Part shown: piece by piece, positions 23,897 through 34,242 of the stretch
Layout: every line of letters starts with the position of its first letter
Position numbering within the stretch: the first letter of the stretch is position 1
Source: Gonatopus flavifemur
Taxonomy: Eukaryota; Arthropoda; Insecta; Hymenoptera; Dryinidae
DNA: 64,000 nt
Assembly: GCA_018340375.1 (NCBI GenBank)
Contig: JAFFJZ010000014.1
Coordinates: 2,232,001-2,296,000 of the forward strand
Direction: 5' to 3'
Made by a program: the position numbers and the translations under genes
Notes under the pieces: model-generated
The model's input: the letters and a program-made list of their open reading frames with translations, nothing else
Database searches by the model: none
Told to the model about the DNA's origin: nothing

Positions 23897-25019
23897 AGAT
23901 AAATTCTATGGTCTAGCTTACAAACAGGGCAAGTGATGGAATAACCTCCCCTTTTTGTGTCGTCCGAGGTCACCGCAGTACGACGAGATACGGCCTGAGA
24001 TTTCGCTATGAAAGACTTGGTGACCGAATGATCTGGCGGTTCGGCCGTTCTATTTCCAGGTACCTTGTGGTGGGAACAGGAAGAAGAATGCGTCGGTTTG
24101 GTAGATTTTTGTACTAGGGAAGCTATCTTGCGTCGTTCTTCTGTAAAATGAGAGAGATCGTCAAAAGTAGGGAAGTTCTCCACGTGCAAAATCTCGAATT
24201 CGCGTTTCGTCTCGGGGTCGATAGCTTTGAGGGCTATGACTGTGACTATAAAATCCGCAAGATTTTCAATTTTGAGTGCTCTCAGAGATTCATATTGAAC
24301 CCAAAAGGTGTCCGAAAATTGTCTCAAATTATGAAATGACCCCGATGTTAGAGGTTTGGATTGCAAAAGTCGGTCTAAAATATGCGTTCCCACTGAACGT
24401 TTGTCTGTATATCGTCTGTATATGTCAGCAATCAACTTTGAATAAGCCGCCGCGTAATTTTCTGCATTGAATTCGACATGCTCTAACACATGGAGAGCTG
24501 GATACTCGAGTGAGGTCTTAAGAAACGCGAATTTCTGGATGGTGGGCAAATCCGACTCATGAGCGAGAGAGTCGAACAGCGAACGAAACGCGGGGAATTG
24601 ATCCAAGTCTCCCTTGAATTTGGGAATTTGGATCAATGTCAGCTTGGTTCTTAGAGAGAATCCCGAAGCAGTGGTGTTTGAAACGTTTGGGGCTTCTGTA
24701 GGCCCTTCATTCCGAGGTTGCTCGAGGGAAGCAAGTTTAGCTTGAATTAAAAAGTACAATTCCTCATACGATTTCGTAACTTCGATTATGTCTATTTGAG
24801 ATTCATCGGGAAGCAATACATTGGTTCTAGACAAGTTTCTTTGAACATCTTCGAAATCCGTTAAATCGGATTATGCTTTGATCGCTCGCGCTTTGAAAAC
24901 ATCCTCTTTTCGGGAAGCTTTGCTATCATGTCGTACGTAATCTGTATGCGTTGATCCAACCGCTCTCTGGCTTGCACCAGAATTCTACTTTCAATCTCAT
25001 CTTTCGACGGTCTCGACAT
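23674..25019 (-). pseudogene. BEL/Pao gag (DUF1759-like)
   Basis: An ATG at 25019 starts MSRPSKDEIESRIL and runs about 50 codons before a stop near 24861. The frame continues, shifted, from 24834. The main part has LTLIQIPKFKGDLDQFPAF, the conserved Gag_DUF1759 segment, and later CPVCKLDHRIYLCSHF, the first zinc knuckle. It then loses frame near 23750, where the protease frame takes over. Gag would form the particle coat. The single break near 24860 is the only lesion in its first two thirds. Confidence 0.8.
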
Positions 25020-26045
25020 GATTATAAATATAAAATCGATAGATCCTCGCTTCAATGAAAGTGCTTACGCGAGAATAGAACCAACTTAATAGTCGAAGGA
25101 GATCTTCAAAGTCGCGAGCCACGCTGAGAGAACGAAGTTAATTTGATTTCTCTGATCAGAATTCAACCATAGGTTCACCGCGAACGTGTGAGGAATCGTA
25201 AACAATTGGAATGAAAAACAAGAGGAAAGAAAATAAAAAAAAAATTTGAGACAGTTGAAAAGGCCGAATATGATACGCGAAACGTTATACGTGACGAAGG
25301 GTCCTGAAAAGTGAAGTACACGAGAACATACGCACTAGTTTCAATCTTCAATTTCCGAGTTCGACTTATCGAGACTCGATTACATGTGATTTCGTTCAAT
25401 TGAAAATTTCAATTTGGTGTAAAAGCATCGAAACAATGAATATTTCTTCGTTTGATATCCTACTATGATATAGAAAAGCTCAATCGTGAACTAAATACAA
25501 ATCGAATTAATGAAATAAAATACAAAAATAATGATCGAATCCGAGAGATAACGTTCTTTTCACGTGTTTAAATTCACGTTACGCGAAGAATCTTCCTCTC
25601 GTGTGAGATGTTAGGAATGTCTCCTTCAACGTCTATGTATACTCGTATAAATCGTTTTCACGTATGTTATGAAGATGATGACTTGGATAATTATATTAGG
25701 TTGATACCCAGGAGATCATTTCCCCTTGGAATCGATCGAATCGATCGAAATTATATGCGAATTCAACGAAAGGAAGAGTCTTCTTTCATTCGGATGTATG
25801 AAATTTGTTATGAATCAAAATTTTCTTGTTTGAATACGGAAGAATCGAATAATCATAGGAATATGACAAATTTACACTCGAGTACAATGAATAAAATTGC
25901 ATTTGAGATTATTCTTCAATGACAGAATCCAAGATTGAATATCTTAGATGATTGACAGAATGCGAATGGATGAATAGATTTAAGAATCTTGAACTGCACG
26001 AAACTCTACAGGGTATAATCGACGGAAGTCAACTACGAACCGGAA
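25020..26045 (-). other. Leader of the BEL/Pao element
   Basis: About 1 kb lies between the primer binding site and the gag ATG. Two short open frames on the + strand (25608-25922 and 25952-26191) have no recognisable motif. A long untranslated leader is allowed in this superfamily. An insertion within the leader is also possible, but I see no terminal repeats. Confidence 0.4.
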
Positions 26046-26063
26046 ATTCGGCTCGAAGGACCA
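26046..26063 (-). promoter_or_regulatory. Primer binding site, tRNA-Tyr type
   Basis: The minus strand reads TGGTCCTTCGAGCCGAAT directly after the 5' LTR. From known insect tRNA-Tyr, whose 3' end is CGGCTCGAAGGA-CCA, this complements the last 15 bases perfectly, with a mismatch only beyond them. It is the expected site for priming first-strand synthesis and fixes the 5' LTR end at about 26064. Confidence 0.8.
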
Positions 26064-26430
26064 TATCAAGAACTCGTAGAAAATTGTTGACTAACATTCA
26101 CCGAATCAGAACTTTTAGTAGAATGTTGAGAACAATGAAAGAAAGAGAGAAAGAGAGAACAAAATGGACTGTACAAAGCGGAGGACTCTAGTGCGATTAT
26201 AGGAGGAGGGAGTTTCGCTTCGTACAAGATTCTGAAAGAATGAGAAACAGATTCATAAACAATAGATATAATTATCAAATACTGAACAGAATATATATAC
26301 AGCAAGATTCGTTGAATTGTAACGAGAATGGAGAGACCCGTGTCTGGAACAACAGAGAATATTTCAACAGTTCTTGAATGGACAATAATAAAGCAATTTG
26401 TCTGCCCAAGGCAATTAATCGTACAAGCAT
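26064..26430 (-). repeat. 5' LTR of the BEL/Pao element, 5'-truncated
   Basis: The 367 bp match the inner part of the 3' LTR at about 90% by eye, with GAAAG-rich and TATATATACAGC segments shared. It lacks the transposon, so it holds the empty target site. The match stops at 26430, while the 3' LTR continues about 195 bp further to its TGTTCG start. The missing part was deleted or replaced after insertion, or the copy is a recombinant. Confidence 0.8.
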
Positions 26431-26935
26431 ACCACACTCACACATCGATGGTTCGCGGTGGCCACTTTGTCGAGAATCGGCGTAGTCATTGTAGGAGGAG
26501 GACCCAATTGATCTTATTTAATTGTCATAGAGTTTTTTGGATTGAGAGATGTAGTAACTCTGGGATCTATGAAATGTTCAAAATGTATTCAAAGTGATTC
26601 ATGATCATGAGAGAGCAATACTGTATCAAATATCCGAACCATTTGATATTCATGATATTTGAGAATTGAATCATTCCAAAACGAAGATAAGTGAAGATAA
26701 AAATGGAGGTTTGTGAGAACACAAATATAATCCAGCTTGAATGGAACAACTGAAAAGATGGAATTTTGGGAGAAAACATTCAGAATGGATTGTCACATCC
26801 AGTAACATCAGTCAAGTTGACCGGTAGTTGTTCTGTAGCAATTCCTATAATCAAGATATTGTATCTGCTCAATTTTTGTCGAGTTTATCCTGAACAGTCT
26901 CTCCAATCATTCGTCAATTGGTCAGTGGAATGCAC
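26431..26935. other. Non-coding flank of the retrotransposon
   Basis: No gene is visible. The sequence next to the truncated LTR (CATCGATGGTTCGCGGTGGCC) is locally GC-richer but matches nothing else I can identify in the window. Confidence 0.3.
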
Positions 26936-27260
26936 CCGATGCAAAGATTTGTGGGATATCCACTGCGCTTCTATCTTTTCTGCATTTTCCTTCAACGCTA
27001 CCTAATGGTCATGGTAGGATTCAACGTACATATGTATGGTACATCTACATCCTTTTTGCTTGTTCTCCATCCACCTATGATTCTGTTGGAAGAATCTGAT
27101 AGTGGTATTATTCGAAGCAAGGATTTGTATATCCACTGCACTTCTGCTTTTTCTTCATTTTCCTATGACGCTACCTAATGACATTGATCATTGTGGGACG
27201 TAACATGAAGATGTATGGTACATATGAATCCTTTCTACTTTTTCTTGATCCACCTGTGAT
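26936..27260 (+). repeat. Two imperfect direct repeats of ~185 bp
   Basis: GATTTGTGGGATATCCACTGCGCTTCT near 26945 recurs as GATTTGTATATCCACTGCACTTCT near 27122. In each copy it is followed by TTTTCCT..ACGCTACCTAATG and then a phrase about GTATGGTACAT. Part of the second copy also matches 17108-17160 inverted. Confidence 0.6.
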
Positions 27261-27559
27261 TTTACTCAAAGAATTTACTCACTGAAAAAACTTTTTCACC
27301 TGGGTACTCAGGAATGAGGATATTGGATAATATATAATCCAGGGGCCAAAATATTGATGAAGAATCAACAGCAACTCACGAGTTAAACGTAATGGGTCTT
27401 CCTAATGTTGACGTTGTTCCTTCTTATTTGAAGGCAGTAATGTAGTGTATATTGTGCTGTGCTTCTGAGACAAAACAATTACTTTTATCTGACCCCAATT
27501 ACATCATAAATATTTCAATTCAGAACTACAATCCGCAAAAAAACCTTGATATCATAGCT

Positions 27560-28186
27560 TTCAATTAGCTCGCAGGTCCACAATACTTGCATAATCACTC
27601 ACAATATGCAGGAGAATTCATCGCTTCTATTGAGGAAAATTCAATGGCTATTAAATATTTAATGAAGCACCAAATAACTACCATAACGGAATGTACGGAA
27701 TGTGAATATACCGGAAATATTGTTGGTACAAATTGTGCTATATGTTTTGCGCTACCTCCAATTTCACAAAAATCATTTGAGTTTCAAGGAATATTCAAGT
27801 TCAATTTTTCAACATGAAAAATTTTCGAAGATTCTTGTGACGATTGTGATAACTTGCATGAAACTGAAAAATCATTCATAACAGCGTCGGAACGATATGT
27901 AATTGTGCAATTGATGATATTCAATCACAATGATGTTGAAGCAGCAAAGGTAGAAAATATAAACATTAAAGCAGTACCAACTTCGAAAAGTAAAATTACA
28001 CAACAGTTTCATAAAGTTATGGCTGTTGTTTTTCATCAGGGTAAAACTATTTCTGAAGGTAATTTCACAAACGTGTTACGAAGTAAAGGTACGAAGGGAA
28101 TGTTTATTCATGATCTGCAAGTTGAAGAGCGACATTGGTCACGTAATGCTAACGACTCGTATATATATTTCTTTGAAAAGCAATAA
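27560..28186 (+). pseudogene. USP-family (peptidase C19) deubiquitinase-like relic
   Basis: A single frame of about 200 codons, broken only by a TGA at 27815, resembles the C-terminal half of ubiquitin-specific proteases. It opens with SQYAGEFIASIEEN, like the Q-x-D-A-x-E-F box with the Asp replaced. It has two Cys pairs (CTECEYTG and CDDCDN), placed as in the USP zinc ribbon. It continues with VIVQLMIFNHN, like the LIIQL..F strand. It ends with MAVVFHQGKTISEGNFTNVLR and DSYIYFFEK, where the family has G-H-Y at the catalytic His. Here the His is Asn. The N-terminal Cys box is missing, so no protease activity is possible. It lies alone among transposons and may be cargo of one. Confidence 0.65.
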
Positions 28187-28434
28187 TTTCGCTTCATCAT
28201 AAAATGAGAATTCAATTACTGTAATATTGTACAGTTTTGAAGAATATAGAACACCTTTATTATACCATAACAAACCAAATATTCTTGAAGAATTTCTTCG
28301 AATGATTTCGATGAATATTCACAGAATTCTGAAAAATGTCTGGTACAGTTCTAGGGAATGTCTTCAATCTGATATCTTGAAGATATATCTTTTTGTTGCA
28401 TTATAGATATTTGACATCTCTTTACCCAGATAGA
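28187..28434. other. Non-coding DNA
   Basis: AT-rich DNA with a weak local palindrome around GATATCTTGAAGATATATC near 28372. No other feature is seen. Confidence 0.3.
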
Positions 28435-28685
28435 AAAAGTTCCAAAAACTAGATCCCATTGAATCCTTCTGGAACCACAAAATGAATCACTGAAATGTCA
28501 GTAGTGAATGGAGTTCTTGGAGAATTCAAATCGCCTTTTGTCATACTATATACAGTGAAATATACAGTATGACAAAGAGCGATTTGAATCCTCCAAGGAC
28601 TCTATTCTGCTGACATTTCAGTAGTTCGTATTGTGGTTACGAAAGAATTCAATGAGATCTAATTTTTGGAACTTTTGCTATCTGC
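28435..28685. mobile_element. 251-bp palindromic MITE, TA target
   Basis: The arms pair over almost their whole length. CCAGATAGAAAAAGTTCC on the left meets its near-complement at the right end, and ACAGTGAAATATACAGT marks the centre near 28558. TA flanks both ends (28433-28434 and 28686-28687). The CCAGATA start resembles the termini at 12218 and possibly 34243. Confidence 0.75.
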
Positions 28686-29257
28686 TACTTTTCACAATGA
28701 TTCAGAAGAGTAACCGAAAAATGTTTGCTGGAAAGCTATTTTCAACTTCATGCTAAACAGTACAAATTCTATCTTGCAAAAAAAAATTCCTGTTGGATAC
28801 CTTAAATATACTGTACGCAAGTTTCCTCTGTCTGTAAGATCTATGTTGTTTCGGTTTTCTTACAATGATATATTGAAAACACAAGAAATTTCCGCACAAA
28901 ACATGTTCAGCACAATATCGTGGGCTGTTTTAAGCGGCGTGAGTTACTTCGAGCGCTGTGAGCTGCTTTGAGCGCCAACTTATCAGTCAAGGAAAATTTA
29001 GTTTTCGGAATTCTTCAGACGTGTATTTGTTCATAGGAATTCGCTTTCCTTCCCTTCTTTTCTCCATTCTTCATTTCGATAATCTATTGCCGTCCAATGA
29101 TGAGATGACTTGTGGAAATCCAAGCGGATCTTTATATCACATAAGTTATCTGAGGACATTTCCTTCAGTCCTACGATTGCCATAAACTCGACAGGGGTAT
29201 TTCATTTTTATTTGAGTTCAGGTGGAAGCATATTCAGAAAAAGAAGTGGAATATCCT
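28686..29257. other. Non-coding AT-rich DNA
   Basis: No supported gene. Open frames at 28750-29185 lack motifs. Confidence 0.3.
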
Positions 29258-30552
29258 AAAAAAACTCCAAAAAAGTAAAAAAATAACGCCAAGCACATGA
29301 AACTCCCGAAAACAAAGAATAAAAAAAATCTAAAAACCCATTCTAAAGGGACAATTCACTGCATTCAGAATTCCGAGGGGATTTGAGAAAAAAAAGATAT
29401 GAAATCAATATGAGCGATCAAGTACATTGGTCATCCAAAGGATATGTGAAAGATTTCTGGTATATTGTAACTTCAGTTTGTTTAAACTGTATTGAAAGTA
29501 ATTTATGATTCTCAAAAAAGCATTATTGTATTGAAAAAATAAATAAAACAAGCGTATCGTTCTGCCCGTATATAGATACCAAGAAGTGAAAAAAAGTAGA
29601 ATTCCACAAAACATACAAATGTCTCACAAAAACCCCTAAAAACTCCAACACAGTAAAAAATAACGTCAAATCTCAAAAACCATGCAAACGTTTTACAATC
29701 GCATTCGAAAAAAACCCCTGAAAAAAATACTTCACTCTTTCCGGAAGATCACTTGATATGGCAAATATACCATCAAAAGAAAAGATGTGAAAGGCAACCC
29801 TGTTTCGGAATTCGCATCAACCAGGAACACTTGGCGTGGCCGAAGAAGATTTTATCAAATTATATCATCTAAATTTCTTGTTTGATGTTCTATAGAAATT
29901 CATTTGTATATAATAAAGGCTAAAAACTTCTACCATCGGCCACGTCAAGTATTCCTGATTGATGCGAATTCCGAAACAGGGTTGCCTTTCACATCTTTTC
30001 TTTTAATGGTATATTTGTTATATCAAGTAATCTTCCGGAAAGAGTGAAGTATTTTTTTCAAGGATTTTTTTTCAAGTGTTATTGTGAAACGTTTGCATGG
30101 TTTTTGAGATTTGACGTTATTCTTCACTGTGTTGGAGTTCTTAGGGGTTTTTGTGAGACATTTGTATGTTTTGTGGAATTCTACTTTTTTTTACTTTTTG
30201 TTATCCACATACGGGCAGAACGATACGCTTGTTTTATTCATTTTTTTAATACAATAATGCTTTTTTGAAAATTATAAATTACCTTCAATACAGTTTAAAC
30301 AAACTGAAGTTACAATATACCAAAAATCTTCCACATATCCTTTGGATAACCAATGTACTGGGTCGCTCATATTGATTTCATATCTTTTTTTTTCAAAATG
30401 GAGCATATCCTTTGATATCCCCTCGAAATTCTGAATGCAGTGAAATTTCCCTTGAGAATGTGTTTTTAGATTTTTGTATTCTGTGTTTTTGGGATTTTCG
30501 TGCGCTTGGCGTTATTTTTTTACTTTTTTGGAGTTTTTTTAGGGGTTTCTCA
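29258..30552. mobile_element. 1.3-kb near-perfect foldback
   Basis: Arms of about 615 bp (29258-29875 and 29935-30552) pair closely around a ~60-bp loop near 29905. The tip of the stem reads TTGATGCGAATTCCGAAACAG on one side with its complement on the other. The outer arm parts contain CCTAAAAAAACTCC and TAACGCCAAGC phrases repeated within each arm. No transposase is visible. The right end lies only about 40 bp from the large right arm at 30590, so the two may belong to one element. Confidence 0.85.
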
Positions 30553-30589
30553 TACTCCTTAGAATTCATTGCTCTCCTTGGGGAGATGC

Positions 30590-31940
30590 AGAATCGATCG
30601 GTCTATATTCCACGGAGACAAAGTTTTTGAAATTTTTCCATCAATTCGTCACAGGAATTGATGGAATTTGCAAGTACACTCTTTTAAAAACGTTCCTTCG
30701 AAGTGATATTCATTTTTTTTCTTCTCAGAAGATTTGGAATCGATCGGTTTATATTCCACAGAGACAAATTTTTGGAATTTGTTCATCAATATGTCCAAGG
30801 GTTTGATGAAATTTGCGAGTAATCTGTTTTAAGAACATTTCTCTGATGTGCTGTTCATTTTTCATTCCAGAAGATTTCGAATCGATCTGTGTTTATTCGA
30901 TGCAGACAAATTTTTGAAATTTTGTCATCAACTTGTCAAAGGGTCTGATGGAATTCACAAGTACACCTTCTAAAAAACGTTCCTCTGGAGTGCTATTCAT
31001 TTCTCATTTCAGAAGATTCTGCATCAATCGGTCTATATCTCATGGACACGAATATTTGGGAAATTTCCAATCGACTCGAACCCGTACTTGGTCGAATTCA
31101 CGAGTGCATTTTGAAACATCAGGATTATTGATAACGTGACGACGTAATGACATAAAAAACAATGTGGAATTTCATTATTCACCAGAGAGATGACAAAAAA
31201 ATGCAAGTCTCCGCACAGAATCGAACTCGACCGTTCTTGCCCAAGAATCATGTCTTTTGCCACTAGGCTATGGGGTCTTGTAATATTTCGATCCACACAT
31301 TACGTCTATGAAGTAATGCAGCGAAGGGAAGAGACTGATAGTGTGTGAAATGATAAAATATCAATTTGAATGCTCAAATCTAATTATTCAGTCCATTGAA
31401 AATCATTCGCACTCAATTAATTGAATATTCAGTCTTATTATTCTGATGTTCCATCTGATAATCGATGTTGATTTAATTATCCTCATTGGAATATCATAGT
31501 GATTTCTGAACAATCATTTTTTCAGGAAAAATTATAGAATTCACCGCAGGATATTTATCATAGATCCTCAAACTATCTTAGAATTTCTCAACCATCGATT
31601 GATTGACAATTCTGATAAAATTCATTGCAAAATTATCGAGATTTGAAATAATGATTAAAAATGCGCAACTATTCGAAAATTTTCATGGAATACATGTATA
31701 GGAGTTCTTGAAAGCTCCATAATAAGTCATGAGAATAACCAATAATCTTATAAAATTCATGAAAAATGAATAATAATTGAAAAATTATTCACTTATATTC
31801 GATTTTAATTCAATCAAATGATGCGATGCATCAAATCTATATTTTATCGTGATAATTCGATAATCAGTATTGAACTGGCTCTTCAATTGAGAAAAAAACA
31901 AACAAAAATATCGAAGGGCCCCGGCCGAGAATTGCCCGGG
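30590..31940 (-). repeat. Right arm of the very large inverted repeat
   Basis: This 1.35-kb block is the inverted counterpart of 5738-7290. From the outer end inward it has the GC-rich terminus (complement of CCCGGGCAATTCTCGG), the AT-rich body, a tRNA-like block at 31211-31278, and about four ~142-bp tandem units anchored near 30600, 30745, 30890 and 31035. The arms differ in unit number and by scattered substitutions. The outer flanks do not share a target duplication. Confidence 0.8.
31211..31278 (-). other. tRNA-like block in right arm
   Basis: On the minus strand, TAGCCTAGTGGCAAAAGAC matches an A box well and GGTCGAGTTCGATTC a B box. It is the counterpart of 6400-6467, with somewhat better box matches. 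Stem pairing is insufficient for a working tRNA. Confidence 0.4.
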
Positions 31941-32519
31941 GCGCCGGGTAAGTCAGGTTGATACTGATTACGATAATATTGTCGCTTTGGAAAGAAGAAG
32001 CGATGAAACTTTTCGGTAAGTCAACCGCGTGGGCTCTGAGCTTTTCCCGATCTTGCACGGAGTTAGCCGATTGTAAAACATATTGAGAAGACAAAGACCG
32101 ACAGATAGTTGGTTCTCTCTTGATGGTCCAAGCCGACGTGAAATGAACCGACTGCTTCCGAATCACATGAATACTGGTTTCAATGTGTGCGCACACCCGG
32201 CTGAATGGTGAGGACGAGAAATGGTCCAATGGAGAGGGTGAATCGACTCGGTCGACCAAATGCTGGCATCACTGTTCGCACGTCAGTATTCCTATATCCA
32301 CAGTTGCAAGTCAAAATGTTTCAATATGAATCATTGTAAGATGACATTCCTGGGAGGCGAAGATATTAGTTTTAAATTAAAAATCCACAAGGATAAAGAG
32401 AAGATGCATTATGCTGTTTATGTGCAGATCAATTGAAAGCCCAGATGCAATATTGGGAATAACGCTCGAAAACACAGGAAACTATGGTACAAGCCGTAAC
32501 GTCACACGTCAAAATCAAA
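31941..32519. other. Non-coding, locally GC-richer DNA
   Basis: A 131-codon open frame on the minus strand (32259-31864) crosses into the right arm and has no family motif, so I do not call it a gene. The stretch 31945-32280 is GC-richer than its surroundings and could be a fragment of an older retroelement. Confidence 0.3.
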
Positions 32520-33005
32520 AGTTGGAATTTTGGAAATCAAAAAATATTGGTCGATAGATTTTGTGAAATCAGTGTGAGTCTCTAATTATCATTTTCTTCC
32601 ATCATCAATAGTCATTGAGTGAAAAAATAGAAAGTAAAAAGTTTTTCACTCCAAAAAACAATGTTTTACAACATTAAACTTGCTCTCACTCGGTCATTTT
32701 CAATGTATCAAGATAAATCTTACGGATTCTGATTCGCGGAACTTCCCTGAAAAAAACAATGTCGAGAATATGTATGAAAATCATCCACAAACCAATACAT
32801 TTCTATTCCGAATTGAAAATCACGTTTTTTGTGCTTTGCATTCAAAAAGTGATGGAGGAAGTATGAGCAAAGGCACAAGCAAAGAGACCAACTTAGGCTT
32901 ATGTTTATACAGTTGCTCGTGCGGAAAGCGACAGAGCCTCCACGTAACCACTCTCTCACTACTAAGAATATAACAATTAAACTTAACAATTGGAATAAAC
33001 AAACT
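32520..33005 (+). repeat. Dispersed repeat, copy 1 (partner 52590-53000)
   Basis: Phrases in the same order occur here and at 52590-53000: GTTGGAATTTTGGAAAT versus GTTGCAATTTTGGAAAT, GATTCGCGGAACTTCCCTG versus GATTCGTGAGACTTCCCCG, and TTTGTGCTTTGCATTCAAAAAG versus CGTGCTTTGTATGAAAAAG. Divergence is high. No coding motif is shared, so this is an old non-coding repeat. Confidence 0.5.
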
Positions 33006-33954
33006 CATTAGTTTTCATAACAGAGCTCAATATAGGATTTCAATTCCAAAGGAAATCAATTCTATAGACTAGTAAAACAGAATCCCTGGCGCAGACTTTT
33101 GATCCATTTTTGTTACACCATTTGATCCTTTAAGACCACTGTGAACAATCAGCGAACCAATCAAATCCCCCTAGACATCCCGGTTTATGGGAGGCCACCT
33201 CCTTGCAAATCATCCATTTCTTAGATATCTATAATTTTAGGCACATTCTACTGCTGTTCAAAAACGCAAGAATTTATAAGCACTCGTTCTCCTACAGGCT
33301 ATTTATGCCAGAGACTATCGTACACTACGAGGAATTATTAGTCATCGATACCTAACAGAAATGCTAAAGAAGGGACCCAACTAATCATTCTTGGTGATCA
33401 TAACTGAATATCAATTAAGCATTTATTTCCTTTAATTTAAAATAAACCTTTTATTTCTGTAATGATGACCAAATTTAACACTTACTATCAGAATTGTTAG
33501 CTATTACTAATAGATGGAGGTTATTTCGACTGTTTTATATCGATTGAACATACAATCAGTAATCCAATCATCCCAATAACCAGAAAGGATTTCCTTACAC
33601 AACACCACAGTCCCAGAAGAATTTATAAAGAATCCTGATTGACGATTGCATCAAATTTTTACCGAATCCACGCTCATTTTTTACCGAAAAGAAACCAAAA
33701 GATATTGGTGTCGAAAATTTCCAAATACACCGTGTTTTTATGATGAAATACCAAAATATCACTAATTTCCCACTTGATTTGCACTTTCACCAAATTCACA
33801 CCAAAAAAACACGATGTAACATCTTTATTAGGGATGTCTCCACGAAATCATGAAGGAGTACATATCATAATTATAATAAGGCTAAGAAAAATTCGGATCA
33901 TTCAAATATACATTTGCAATCCAGTCATGAATCGGAATTCTGAATTCAATCAAT
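33006..33954. other. Non-coding DNA
   Basis: No gene, terminal repeat or hairpin is supported in this AT-rich stretch. Confidence 0.3.
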
Positions 33955-34075
33955 CTCATCCAGCATGGTATGTTCACCTCCCAAATTCCATACAATGTCA
34001 CGGTCATATGTGGCGGGTTCAGAAGCAGCGAGAGAACAATTTCATTCGAATGTCGGATACGTGAATTGTTCTACT
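33955..34075 (+). repeat. Direct repeat, copy 1 (partner 35290-35410)
   Basis: The segment AGCATGG...AATGTCACGGTCATATGTG...GGGTTC is matched at 35290-35410 by AGCATGG...AATGTCACAGTGACCCATGTGTCACGGGTTC. Both copies are followed by an AGAGA..AAT..ATTTCATT.GAAT phrase. The copies are 1.3 kb apart in the same orientation. Confidence 0.5.
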
Positions 34076-34242
34076 TGTATTATGACTTTGCACCTATTTC
34101 CAATGTTCTGGTGAGTATGACATACAATTCCCTTTATATCCCAGTCTCATTCCAGAATTTTTGATTGAGCTGAGGCGAGCAAAAGATTGAGATCATCATG
34201 AAATGTCTTTGCGATTTATCGTTGATTCAAAAGTCAGAGCTT

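Larger units (their letters stand above)
17177..26430 (-). mobile_element. BEL/Pao LTR retrotransposon, degenerate
   Basis: Reading on the minus strand the order is: 5' LTR (26430-26064), tRNA-Tyr-type primer binding site, 1-kb leader, gag, protease, reverse transcriptase, RNase H, integrase, polypurine tract, 3' LTR (19773-17177). The PR-RT-RH-IN order and a DUF1759-like gag identify the BEL/Pao superfamily. The gag-pol frame is broken by frameshifts near 24860, 23650, 22650 and 20600 and by a TAG near 22405, so it cannot encode the polyprotein. A DD41D Tc1/mariner-like element sits inside the 3' LTR. The 5' LTR lacks roughly the first 195 bp present in the 3' LTR. Confidence 0.9.

Noticed and set aside
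31864..32259. 131-codon minus-strand frame across the right arm edge
   Set aside because: It has no family motif and crosses the sharp edge of the repeat, so it cannot be an inherited gene.
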